Source: CAINVV01 sp037140615
Lineage (GTDB): Bacteria > Bacteroidota > Bacteroidia > Bacteroidales > Prolixibacteraceae
Assembly (NCBI GenBank): GCA_037140615.1
Contig: JBAXED010000005.1
Span: forward strand, 1 to 64,000
Direction: 5' to 3'
DNA: 64,000 bases
Positions 53,580-61,902 of this stretch are shown here, piece after piece (the first letter of the stretch is position 1; every line of letters starts with the position of its first letter). The notes below the pieces were generated by a model. That model ran no database searches, was not told the origin of the DNA, and saw only the letters and a program-made list of their open reading frames with translations. The position numbers and the translations under genes are program-made.

Positions 53580-54231
53580 AAATCAGCATATTAATCTGAT
53601 TCTGGCAGTTGGTTTTAACCGTTTTAGCATTCTCATCGTTGGGGTTTAATTCCAGACTCATATTCATGAATTTCATGGCTTCCTTGAAATCTAATCTTGC
53701 CTTATCGTTCTGATCCTTAAAAGCCTTATCGGAAGCTGCATATTTACCTGCTTTCACTTGTGCAATGGCATTTTTCATGATCTCAAGGGCTTCATGGTAA
53801 TGCTTATCCCCTTCAGTGAAATACAATTTGGCCAGAGTTTCTTTCAACGCCTTTGAATTTGGCACCTTCGCTAGTCCATCCTTCAATGTTTTGAGGTAGC
53901 CTTCGTTGTTGTTCTGCGCCTTCATGATACAGGCCCGGTATTGATAAGCCATATCCAGACTATGACCGGCAGCGATTGACATGTCAATGTATTTGAGCGA
54001 CTTGTTCATGTCATTGGCGCGGTAGGCACAGGCTCCCATGGAGAAGATCATGGCCTGATCTGGAGGTTTGTTTCCCCAAACGCTCAATGCTTTTTCGTAC
54101 TTCGCGAGTGCTACGGCAAATTGCTGTGCAGCCATTGCCTTGTTACCTTCATCCCTTAGCTTAACAGCGTCCTGAGCTTGCAGGAAGGAGAAGCTGAAAC
54201 ATACAAACAAAACTACCGCCAATCTTTTCAT
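53578..54231 (-). CDS. Small TPR protein, secreted
   Basis: 217 aa with a signal peptide (LAVVLFVCFSFSFLQAQ). Four to five helical hairpins of TPR type (EGNKAMAAQQFAVALAKYEK, AMIFSMGACAYRANDMNKSL KYI, and the C-terminal FKEAMKFMNMSLELNPNDEN). The function is unknown; a periplasmic adaptor is inferred. It is transcribed after the small TPR gene at 54320-54592 (88-base gap) and ends in the repeat-filled gap. Confidence 0.8.
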   Translation of the reverse strand: MKRLAVVLFVCFSFSFLQAQDAVKLRDEGNKAMAAQQFAVALAKYEKALSVWGNKPPDQAMIFSMGACAYRANDMNKSLKYIDMSIAAGHSLDMAYQYRACIMKAQNNNEGYLKTLKDGLAKVPNSKALKETLAKLYFTEGDKHYHEALEIMKNAIAQVKAGKYAASDKAFKDQNDKARLDFKEAMKFMNMSLELNPNDENAKTVKTNCQNQINMLI

Positions 54232-54319
54232 TTTGTTTTAATTTGGTTATTAACTTCCTCATTTTTATAATGATATCAAAAATACAAGAAAGAGATTCTA
54301 CCAAAGTTAATTCAAATAA

Positions 54320-54592
54320 TCATGGATTGAACTGGTCTGTGTGAAAAAATCCCAGAATATTTAAAATAAGGTCGACATAGGTTTGAGCGGCTCCAAAATC
54401 GGGATTAATCTGCAGGCAATGACGAAAACAATTGAGTGCCGGACCCCAAGCCTGGCGGCTATAATGGATTTCCCCCGCCAGGAAAAAAGCCTCAGCATTC
54501 TGCGTTAATTCAAGACTTTCCAGAATCTTCAAGGCCTTTTCGGCCTCTCCTGTTTTCCATGCCTCGCGAGCCTTAGAAATTAAATCATTCAT
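54320..54592 (-). CDS. Small TPR protein (single repeat pair)
   Basis: 90 aa from MNDLISKAREAWKTGEAEKA (ATG at 54592). The 15 codons further upstream (MRVESGKMRKWEDEK) come from the neighbouring A/B repeat, so the longer start is not credible. The remaining sequence has two TPR-like hairpins (EKALKILESLELTQNAEAFF, AWGPALNCFRHCLQINPDFG). Cytoplasmic, function unknown. It lies downstream of the RelA/SpoT homologue. Confidence 0.7.
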   Translation of the reverse strand: MNDLISKAREAWKTGEAEKALKILESLELTQNAEAFFLAGEIHYSRQAWGPALNCFRHCLQINPDFGAAQTYVDLILNILGFFHTDQFNP

Positions 54593-54593
54593 T

Positions 54594-54690
<97 letters not shown>

Positions 54691-54704
54691 TCACTTTTCA
54701 TTCT

Positions 54705-56900
54705 TCATCCATCCGACCGCGTCACCGAATCAACCCCCTTGATATTCTTCAGCTTCTGCATCAAGAAATCCAGGTGATGGGTATCGTTGACAAATACGCG
54801 CAATATTCCTTCGAAGGAGCTGTTTTCGCTGTTGATGGTGATCGACCGCATTTGTACCCCGACCTCCTTGGCAATAATATGGGTCATGTCGTTTACCAAA
54901 CCCATCCTGTCAGATCCTGCCACCCTTACCGTTGCCTGGAAAGAATTTCTTTTGCCCGTTGAGCGCCATTTGGCCTTGATAAGCCGATAGGGATACCTGT
55001 CGGTCATCTGTTTGGCATTGGGACAGGTCAACCTGTGAATTTTGATCCCTTCGCGGATGGTTACAAATCCAAATATATCATCGCCAAAAATCGGATTGCA
55101 GCATGATGCCAGTTTGTAAATAACATTTTTCAGGTCATTGTCGATCACCAAAAAATCATCGCCCGAATCGAACGACAGCTCCTTAATTTCTGCGGGGGCC
55201 AGGATCTCAGAAAGACGCTCCTTGGGACTCTCCTCCTCATGAACCGTGATGACCTCTTTGATACCCAGTGGATCGATCTTGCCGATCGAAATCTGATAAT
55301 AGAGTTCAGTAGCAAGTTTGAGCTTGTAATGTTTCAGCAGATCACGGATCATCTGATCGTTCAGTTCAATTTTCCAGTTTTTAAATTTTCGGCGCAGAAT
55401 CTCCTTGCCATTTTCAGATTCACGTTTCTGCTCTTCGTTCAAACTGGCCTTGATCCGGGATTTGGCTTTTGAGGTGATCACAAAATCGAGCCAGTCGAGC
55501 TTTGGCTTCTGGTTATTGGAAGTTTCGACGGTAGGCTGGTCGCCGTTCTTTAACTGATATTTCAGTGTTACCAGTTTTCCGTTGACCTTTCCTCCCACGC
55601 AATGGTCGCCAATGTGAGAGTGTATTTCGTAGGCAAAGTCCAGCAATGTGGCACCTGCCCGCAATTTGATCAGGTCTCCTTTCGGTGTGAAGACAAATAT
55701 CTCATCATCATAAATATTGACTTTGAAATCTTCGATGAAATCTGCCGGACTCAGCAGCGGATTTTCAAGGATCTCACGGATGTTTTTCAGCCATTCGTCA
55801 AGTTCCTTTCCACCGGCTTTTCCTTCCTTGTAGCGCCAATGAGAGGCCAGTCCGTTTTCGGCTACATCATCCATCCTCCGTGTACGAATCTGAACTTCCA
55901 CCCATTTCTTGTCAGGACCAAGCACTGTAGTATGCAGCGATTCATAGCCGTTCGATTTTGGGAAAGTGATCCAGTCTCTGAGTCGTTCGGGATTCGAAAG
56001 ATATTCTTCCGTGACTACGGAGAATACTTGCCAGCACTCGGCCTTCTCGTTTTCGGGCTTTGAATTCAATATGACGCGAATGGCAAAAAGATCGTACACT
56101 TCATGAAAATCGACCTCCTGCTTTTTCATCTTGCTCCAGATGGAAAAAATCGATTTGGTACGGGCTTTCATTTCAAAATCAAAACCCCTGCTTTTCAGCT
56201 TTTTCTCGATAGGCTTGACAAATGCAGAAACGAAATTGGCTCTTTCAACGGTCGTCTCCTGCAGTTTCTCGACGATGTGCCGGTATTCTTCAGGATGCAG
56301 GTATTTCAACGAGAGATCCTGCAGTTCCGAGTTTATCTTGTACAATCCCAAACGGTGTGCCAGCGGCGCATACAGATGCCACGAATCGATGGATATGCGC
56401 TGTTGAAGCGGAGCCGGCAGATTGTCCAGTGTACGCATATCCTGCAGCTGATCCGCTATTTTGATCAGGATCACACGCACATCGCCAGAGAGCGCCATCA
56501 TCAACCGCCTGAAATTCTCACTGTGAATGGCAATATTTTCGGTATTCAGGGAGTTGATTTTGATGATACCTTCCAAAATCTCCGCCACTCCGGCCCTGTA
56601 CTTCTTTTTAATTTCGGAGGCAGTAAACAAATTTTCAGGTTTCTCAAAAACATTGTGCAACAAGCAGGCGGCCAATGAGTCTGACGAAAGGCCAAGTTCC
56701 AGTACGGCAATTCTGCCAACAGAGATTGAATGCTGAAGGATGTACTCTCCATTTTCCCATTTGGATTCTCCCAAAGCCAAAATAGCATGATCCATGGCAT
56801 TTTGCACCATGGGGAGATCGGCCTCAGGAATCTGAATCCTGCAGTCGTTCATCAGAGTCTTGAAACTCCCCAAAATTGTATCGATACCTGAAGATTCCAT
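54705..56900 (-). CDS. RelA/SpoT homologue with degenerate hydrolase site
   Basis: 731 aa. N-terminal HD hydrolase domain (~25-190), synthetase domain (~235-370: YDLFAIRVILNSK, FPKSNGYESLHTTVLGP, EVQIRTRRMDDVAENGLASH WRYKEG), TGS (~395-460: IFVFTPKGDLIKLRAGATLL DFAYEIHS), helical/zinc-finger region (LASCCNPIFGDDIFGFV) and ACT (~650-731). In active hydrolases the HDxxED motif binds Mn2+; here it reads H82-N83-V-F-E86-K87, and the later ADRLHNM is ADQLQDM (residues 149-155). This predicts (p)ppGpp synthesis only. It is transcribed after the CBM9-like gene with a 14-base gap. Confidence 0.93.
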   Translation of the reverse strand: MESSGIDTILGSFKTLMNDCRIQIPEADLPMVQNAMDHAILALGESKWENGEYILQHSISVGRIAVLELGLSSDSLAACLLHNVFEKPENLFTASEIKKKYRAGVAEILEGIIKINSLNTENIAIHSENFRRLMMALSGDVRVILIKIADQLQDMRTLDNLPAPLQQRISIDSWHLYAPLAHRLGLYKINSELQDLSLKYLHPEEYRHIVEKLQETTVERANFVSAFVKPIEKKLKSRGFDFEMKARTKSIFSIWSKMKKQEVDFHEVYDLFAIRVILNSKPENEKAECWQVFSVVTEEYLSNPERLRDWITFPKSNGYESLHTTVLGPDKKWVEVQIRTRRMDDVAENGLASHWRYKEGKAGGKELDEWLKNIREILENPLLSPADFIEDFKVNIYDDEIFVFTPKGDLIKLRAGATLLDFAYEIHSHIGDHCVGGKVNGKLVTLKYQLKNGDQPTVETSNNQKPKLDWLDFVITSKAKSRIKASLNEEQKRESENGKEILRRKFKNWKIELNDQMIRDLLKHYKLKLATELYYQISIGKIDPLGIKEVITVHEEESPKERLSEILAPAEIKELSFDSGDDFLVIDNDLKNVIYKLASCCNPIFGDDIFGFVTIREGIKIHRLTCPNAKQMTDRYPYRLIKAKWRSTGKRNSFQATVRVAGSDRMGLVNDMTHIIAKEVGVQMRSITINSENSSFEGILRVFVNDTHHLDFLMQKLKNIKGVDSVTRSDG

Positions 56901-56914
56901 ATCAAAGAATTAAT

Positions 56915-57589
56915 CTAGCTCAAAAGTTCTATTTCCCCGAAAAAAAAGGGAAGGTGAAAATCAGGCTCCGTTGATAAAATGCTGGACCATGAAAGATAAT
57001 GAGGTTTTCTTGTCAAGTCTCCACATTTATAAAAATTTGCTCTGAAAACTTTTCCCGGCATTAATCCAATAAGATCCAATGGAATAGCCACCAATAGTTC
57101 CCAGTCAAAAGGATCCCTTTCTACCGGCATTTTCTGCTTTTTTATACCGGGGAATCGCAATATTTGTTTCAGCTGATCCTGTCTAAGACTTTCTCTGTTC
57201 GATTTGGTTCCTGAAGCAGAAAGACAGATGCCCAGAGAATTGAATTCAAAGTTTTGATAGACAATATCCGTTTGATTTTCAGCATTTATATCGATATCCC
57301 TGCTTACGAAGAACTCTACACATGAATCTTGCCAGACCGGTTGCTGATCGACCGTAGATATCGCTCTGAAATAGTCCCCTTTTACCTCATACAGAAGCCA
57401 CAAATATACTTTTGAATATCCGGCATGGATTTGAACTTTAGGTTGGAAAGGATATTCCTGCCAGTTCACTTTGTCGATGGTCGCCGAGGCACCTGACCTT
57501 TTTAATTCACCTGCTATATCCTGGTAATCTGACAGTAAAGGTTCTCCCAAATAAGGAATTAGCATTTTTTGCCTGGTAAAACTGTTCAT
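56915..57589 (-). CDS. CBM9-like (carbohydrate-binding family 9) protein
   Basis: 224 aa, no signal peptide. The beta-sandwich pattern of the CBM9-like group is visible: KVQIHAGYSKVYLWLLYEV, VWQDSCVEFFVSRD, FEFNSLGICLSASG, WELLVAIPLDLIG and the C-terminal HYLSWSSILSTEPDFHLPFF FGEIEL. Members are found free or joined to enzymes and may bind glycans or just be structural. Absence of a signal peptide makes a cytoplasmic role possible. It precedes the RelA/SpoT gene by 14 bases, so they share a transcript. Confidence 0.8.
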   Translation of the reverse strand: MNSFTRQKMLIPYLGEPLLSDYQDIAGELKRSGASATIDKVNWQEYPFQPKVQIHAGYSKVYLWLLYEVKGDYFRAISTVDQQPVWQDSCVEFFVSRDIDINAENQTDIVYQNFEFNSLGICLSASGTKSNRESLRQDQLKQILRFPGIKKQKMPVERDPFDWELLVAIPLDLIGLMPGKVFRANFYKCGDLTRKPHYLSWSSILSTEPDFHLPFFFGEIELLS

Positions 57590-57680
57590 ATCCGGCTTTT
57601 GAAATAATGTGAGAGTAATATTAATTCAAAAAGGCATCAAAAAAAAATGCTATTTTTAGATAGAATTTACGCTATTCTTT

Positions 57681-58331
57681 ATGGTTCGCAAATGGGCAAT
57701 CCGTTTTTCGATAGTACTGGCCTTCCTGGGGCTGGCGTTCTTTATATTCGTATTGTGGATCAATCTGGAAGTCACTAAAATTGGCAAGCAATATTCCTAT
57801 GATTCAGTCAATGCCATTCCTCACAACCACTGCGCCGTGGTGCTTGGAACCAACAAATATATCTCTACCGGAAAGATAAACCTCTATTATACCTATCGAA
57901 TTCAGTCGGCCGTTCTTCTGTACAAAAGCAAAAAAATCGATTACATTATTGTCAGCGGTGACAACAAATACAGGAGCTACAATGAACCGGTTTCCATGTT
58001 CAATGACCTGATCGAGGCTGGAATTCCGAAAGACCATATCGTTCTGGATTATGCCGGATTCCGCACCCTCGACTCTGTTGTTCGTTGCTTCATGGTTTTT
58101 GGCCAGCATCAGTTTACCATCATATCGCAGCCTTTTCACAACCACAGGGCTGTTTTTCTAGGAAGAAAAAGAGGTTTAGAAGTGATCGCCTACAATGCCA
58201 CAGATTTGAATGGAAGACCCTCCATCAAGGTGATTCTGAGAGAAATCGGGGCTCGGGTATTGCTGGCGTATGACTTGCTATCCGGCACACAACCACATTT
58301 TCTGGGTGAACAGGTCAAGGTCCCGGACTAA
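57681..58331 (+). CDS. SanA/YdcF-like (DUF218) envelope protein
   Basis: 216 aa. One N-terminal membrane helix (FSIVLAFLGLAFFIFVLWI) precedes the DUF218 alpha/beta domain: CAVVLGTNKY (about residues 51-60), YIIVSGDNKYRSYNEPVSM, VLDYAGFRTLDSVVRC and ISQPFHNHRAVFLGRKRG. SanA proteins affect vancomycin resistance and envelope integrity at high temperature in enterobacteria; biochemical function is not settled. It is divergent from the CBM9-like gene and separated from ThrE downstream by an F-type inverted repeat block. Confidence 0.88.
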   Translation: MVRKWAIRFSIVLAFLGLAFFIFVLWINLEVTKIGKQYSYDSVNAIPHNHCAVVLGTNKYISTGKINLYYTYRIQSAVLLYKSKKIDYIIVSGDNKYRSYNEPVSMFNDLIEAGIPKDHIVLDYAGFRTLDSVVRCFMVFGQHQFTIISQPFHNHRAVFLGRKRGLEVIAYNATDLNGRPSIKVILREIGARVLLAYDLLSGTQPHFLGEQVKVPD

Positions 58332-58333
58332 AA

Positions 58334-58505
58334 TAATGTGGAAATGGGAAAATATGGAAATGTGGAAATGTGGAAATGTGGAAATGTGAAAATTGGGGTA
58401 GAGCAGATGCAAGCCATAAGTGTATAATTTAGTGAAAAATTGGTAAATAAATGCCTTAGCGTTCTTCATTTTCATATTTTCACATTTCCCAATTTACACA
58501 TTTCA
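58334..58505. repeat. Inverted pair of family F repeats between sanA-like and thrE genes
   Basis: 58334-58398 has ATGTGGAAATG and GTGGAAATGTG units right after the SanA-like stop (purine-rich on the mRNA). 58464-58505 has TTTTCACATTTCCC and TTACACATTTC units (pyrimidine-rich) ending 8 bases before the ThrE start. The two arms could pair across the 65-base spacer. Confidence 0.75.
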
Positions 58506-58513
58506 GAGTTGTT

Positions 58514-59281
58514 ATGAATGATTCTTATAAAAATATCAAGGAAGCAGAAGCAATGTTGCTCAATGTCGGGACTTTGCTAATGAGTTCGGGTGCCAGTACC
58601 GGAAGAGTCAGAACTACCGTGAACAGGATAGCCGATGCCCTGGGTTACAACATTGAACTGCTGATTACAAACCGTTCGCTGATGCTCAAGGTCGTGGACG
58701 AAGCGTCCGATTATTTTACCGCGAGTTTGAAGCGTACCTCCCCACATGGTGTCAACTTCAGGATAGTCTCCGGAATCAGCAGAATGAGCTGGAAAGTTAT
58801 TGAGGAGAACTGGACTGTCTCACAAATAAATGCCGAGATAGACCGTCTCATAGCATTGCCGCATTATCCCAGGTTGATAATTTTATCCTCAGTTGCACTT
58901 GCAGGCAGCTCATTTTGCGCCCTCTTCGGAGGCAAAGGGATAGAACTTGTTGTCGCCTTCGTAGCCACCTTTTTTGGCTTATTTGTTCGGCAAGAAGCCT
59001 TGAAGATTCGCTTCAATCCTTATGTGGCGATATTTTTTGCCTCATTTTCTGCGTCCATATTGTCAGGTTTGTCAGTAAAAATCGGATTGGGCAATTCGCC
59101 TGATCTCGCTTTTGCCACATCTGTTCTATTTCTCGTGCCTGGCGTTCCATTGATCAATTCATTCACTGATATGATCGACGGGAACATCCTGAATGGCATC
59201 GTCCGGGGAATTCATGGACTGATTATCGCCTTTGCAATTGCCCTGGGATTGCTCTGCGCCAAATACCTCCTTAACATTTGA
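58514..59281 (+). CDS. Threonine/serine exporter, large subunit (ThrE, DUF1212)
   Basis: 255 aa. The cytoplasmic N-terminal half has the ThrE pattern NVGTLLMSSGASTGRVRTTV NRIADALGYNIELLITNRSL; the C-terminal half has five membrane helices (about 120-255) with FGGKGIELVVAFVATFFGLF and VLFLVPGVPLINSFTDMIDG. It should export threonine/serine together with the small subunit that follows. The split of ThrE into two genes is common outside actinobacteria. The stop is 5 bases before the next ATG (59287). Confidence 0.88.
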   Translation: MNDSYKNIKEAEAMLLNVGTLLMSSGASTGRVRTTVNRIADALGYNIELLITNRSLMLKVVDEASDYFTASLKRTSPHGVNFRIVSGISRMSWKVIEENWTVSQINAEIDRLIALPHYPRLIILSSVALAGSSFCALFGGKGIELVVAFVATFFGLFVRQEALKIRFNPYVAIFFASFSASILSGLSVKIGLGNSPDLAFATSVLFLVPGVPLINSFTDMIDGNILNGIVRGIHGLIIAFAIALGLLCAKYLLNI

Positions 59282-59286
59282 AGCCG

Positions 59287-59784
59287 ATGGATTATATCAA
59301 TATATTGGAAAAAGGTTTCTGGGCAGGATTGGCAGCCCTCGGTTTTGCCATACTCTTCAATGTTCCGCAAAGAACACTTTTCGTCATCTGGGCGATGGGA
59401 GCCTTGGGAGGACTCACAAAATTTCTTCTTCTGGGCGCCGGGGTTAACGTCGTCCTCGCTTCACTTGCCGGGGCATCCCTCATCGGAGTGCTCAGCGTCT
59501 ATGCGGCCCACAACAAACATGCACCTCCGCTGGTATTTTCCATACCCTCTGTCATACCGATGGTCCCGGGTGCTTTTGCCTATCGGATGATGCTCGGATG
59601 CATGGATTTGGCCGGATCAGGCATCAATTCGGAAACTTACCTTAAAACTCTCGCTGAAACCACCAACAACGGACTGAAAGCCATTTTTATATTGGTTGCT
59701 TTGTCAGCAGGTGTTGCCATTCCGATGCTGGTGACCAGGAAGGATACTTTTAAGAGGATTAAGAGCAGCGAGGAAGTGGAGTAA
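59287..59784 (+). CDS. Threonine/serine exporter, small subunit (DUF3815)
   Basis: 165 aa from the ATG at 59287 (MDYINILEKGFWAGL); a TTG start at 59278 overlaps the previous gene and is less likely. Five hydrophobic segments with the family motif VFSIPSVIPMVPGAFAYRMM (about residues 78-98). It completes the exporter begun by the large subunit. The stop is followed directly by a family C repeat. Confidence 0.88.
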   Translation: MDYINILEKGFWAGLAALGFAILFNVPQRTLFVIWAMGALGGLTKFLLLGAGVNVVLASLAGASLIGVLSVYAAHNKHAPPLVFSIPSVIPMVPGAFAYRMMLGCMDLAGSGINSETYLKTLAETTNNGLKAIFILVALSAGVAIPMLVTRKDTFKRIKSSEEVE

Positions 59785-59931
59785 AAGAGACATGAGAGAT
59801 AAGACATGAGACATGAGAGTTAAGAAGTCAAATTAAAATATTGGAGATTTCTCTTGTCTTAATTCTTATATCTCATGTCTCATGTCTTATCTCTCATGTC
59901 TCATGTCTCATGTCTTATCTCTCATGTCTCT
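59785..59931. repeat. Inverted pair of family C repeats between convergent genes
   Basis: 59785-59824 reads GAGACATGAGAGATAAG (purine-rich for ThrE), and 59850-59931 reads TCTCATGTCTCATG (purine-rich on the opposite mRNA). The two arms could form a long imperfect stem. The second arm holds the stop codon (59915-59917) of the ATP-grasp-like gene. Confidence 0.8.
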
Positions 59932-61147
59932 TCACTTCGATGTATGCTCCGAATTGATGCGTTGACAATGGAGGTGTCAGTGGAAGGAAACCACTGACTA
60001 TTTTATTGTCCATCATTATCAGTAGTTTTTCGGCTTCCTGTTTTTGGCAGAACGCCTGAAAGTTGGTTGTTTGAGAGTAGTGGATCTGCAAAAACCCCAG
60101 TGATCCGTCAGCCAGATGCTCCCTAAGCTTCAAGGCAATGGCCCCCATCGTGAACCTTCCGTTTATTTCCACCAATGGATGAAATTTTAATTCGCCGGTT
60201 GCAGATTTGTAGATCAGTGCATCCACGCCAATCCAGCCTTCATAATCCACTGCATAATCACTTTCAGACAACGCTTTCTGCAAAAGTGCAATCACCTCAG
60301 CGTTGTGTTCATCCAGAAATCGGTCGACTTCCACGGATGTATTTATATTGTCAGTCAGCAAATTACGCAGATACCTCCCCTTGTTATCTGTTTCAAAAAA
60401 AGTTCGTCCTTTGTAAGTGATCCGGCCAGCCAGCGAATGGAATTGATAGGAAATATCCAATATTTTATCGTGCCAGGGTTCAACCGTCACAAATCCCTGC
60501 TGTTGGAGCATGCCACTAAATACCTCGTCGTTCTTTTTTTTCGTATCCGGGTTAGGGAACACCAGCAGTCCGCGACCCGAGGAACTCCATGGTGTCTTAA
60601 CCACCGCTTTTGGGGTGCGATCGAGCACTTGGTAAATCTGGTCTGTCGATAGGCAGGCCACCGGCACATCTGAAGGTTTAGTTAACCAAGGAAATGCGGC
60701 CCTTTTCACGATCTTTTCCAATAATTCGTTTCCGGTTCGACGGCTGTAAAGATTCTTGTGACTTTCTTTCCAGGATGCCACTGGAGATGTAATAAAATCA
60801 TCCCCACAGCATGGCAATACCTCCTTAAACAACTGATAAACAGCAGGACTCCATCCCCATGGAAAAAGACGACCTTTGGATTTTGACACCCATGCAGGAT
60901 CAGACAATGCCCGATCAATGTTAAGTATGGGTGGCAAGTGAAATCCTAACCCTTTCAATCTGGAATTAAACTCCTCATCCACAGCCCCCTGAATCAAAAC
61001 CTGATCACATTCGCTCGCCAGCCAGGCAGACAAGTAGCCAAGGTCTGACTCGAACTTCCGCAGCCTGGCTGGCGCGGTATAGTAAGGAGATCCATTGGCA
61101 ATTGCCGGCTCGCAGGTGGGGTTGAAGATGTATATGTTGGGAAACAT
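59915..61147 (-). CDS. Uncharacterised ATP-grasp-like protein
   Basis: 410 aa, no signal peptide. The middle and C-terminal parts have ATP-grasp landmarks: AVVKTPWSSSGRGLLV (Lys and Gly-rich lid, about residues 182-197), EPWHDKILDISYQF, and a metal-binding tail SGELKFHPLVEINGRFTMGA (Glu and Asn, about 325-345), preceded by VDYEGWIGVDALIY. The N-terminus (NIYIFNPTCEPAIANGSPYY) is unique. ATP-grasp enzymes join a carboxylate to an amine or thiol via an acylphosphate; the substrates are unknown. The last residues (RHER) and the TAA are encoded by a C-type repeat. It is divergent from the 61390 gene, with an F repeat pair between. Confidence 0.7.
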   Translation of the reverse strand: MFPNIYIFNPTCEPAIANGSPYYTAPARLRKFESDLGYLSAWLASECDQVLIQGAVDEEFNSRLKGLGFHLPPILNIDRALSDPAWVSKSKGRLFPWGWSPAVYQLFKEVLPCCGDDFITSPVASWKESHKNLYSRRTGNELLEKIVKRAAFPWLTKPSDVPVACLSTDQIYQVLDRTPKAVVKTPWSSSGRGLLVFPNPDTKKKNDEVFSGMLQQQGFVTVEPWHDKILDISYQFHSLAGRITYKGRTFFETDNKGRYLRNLLTDNINTSVEVDRFLDEHNAEVIALLQKALSESDYAVDYEGWIGVDALIYKSATGELKFHPLVEINGRFTMGAIALKLREHLADGSLGFLQIHYSQTTNFQAFCQKQEAEKLLIMMDNKIVSGFLPLTPPLSTHQFGAYIEVKRHER

Positions 61148-61160
61148 TTTGGAATCTGAA

Positions 61161-61346
61161 AATATTAAAATGTGAAAATTGGGAAATGTGAAAATGTGAT
61201 AATTAAAAGAGATTGGTTCTGAATGATGATGAAATTCAATTTACAAATAAAGATAATTCCTTTTTCATATTTCCACATTTGCACATTTCCCAATTTTTTC
61301 AATTTTTCATATTTACCAATTTTCACATTTTCACATTTCCCAATTA
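61161..61346. repeat. Inverted pair of family F repeats in a divergent promoter region
   Basis: 61161-61199 (AAAATGTGAAAATTGGG units) and 61261-61346 (CACATTTCCCAATTTT, TTTTCACATTTTCACATTTC) point away from each other, so each is pyrimidine-rich on the mRNA of its downstream gene. TAATTTCG at 61354-61361 is a weak -7 candidate for the right-hand gene. Confidence 0.75.
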
Positions 61347-61389
61347 TTCTTACTAATTTCGCCTCTATCAGAATTTAACCCATCCACTC

Positions 61390-61902
61390 ATGAAAACCCC
61401 CAAATTCCTTATCTGCACTGATCCGCTCAATGAAGAGTCGGCCGAGATGATCCTTCACTCGCAACGTCCGAGATTTCTTGCACAGGTGAATCCTATTCCT
61501 TTCACTGAAATCGAAAATAGACCTGAGTCGCAATTTGCAGATGCGCTGTATGTCAATGCAGATGGCGTTATGGAGATTTACCGGATTGCTGTGACGGATA
61601 TTTACGACCGCACGGAAGCAGAAGATCTTCAGGATGAGATTTTCCCGGCTACGGACTACTTTTGCAAATACCTTCAGATGATGGAAAAGGAGGAAGGCTT
61701 GACACCCGGCTTTCCTGTGAAGGATTTCAATCCCGAATTACCCGGATTAAAAATCCTGCATGCACCTGATTTGTGGACAGTCGTGTACAATGGAATGGTC
61801 GCCGAATTCGGAACAGAGGAAGAAATGGATGATTTTTTGGAATCCGATCTGAACATCGAAACCGAATTACTCGACAAAGGTGTGATCAACGAATTTGATT
61901 AA
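61390..61902 (+). CDS. Conserved hypothetical acidic protein
   Basis: 170 aa, cytoplasmic, strongly acidic (many Glu/Asp), no domain recognised. Features are the N-terminal KFLICTDPLNEESAEMILHS, FADALYVNADGVMEIYRIAV and a C-terminal helix EFGTEEEMDDFLESDLNIET. It is divergent from the ATP-grasp-like gene and its last 17 bases overlap the convergent DMT transporter gene (stops overlap in opposite strands). No function can be given. Confidence 0.75.
   Translation: MKTPKFLICTDPLNEESAEMILHSQRPRFLAQVNPIPFTEIENRPESQFADALYVNADGVMEIYRIAVTDIYDRTEAEDLQDEIFPATDYFCKYLQMMEKEEGLTPGFPVKDFNPELPGLKILHAPDLWTVVYNGMVAEFGTEEEMDDFLESDLNIETELLDKGVINEFD

Noticed and set aside
58334..58505. CRISPR array
   Set aside because: Units are 8-12 bases, directly tandem and degenerate, with no unique spacers of constant length and no cas genes.
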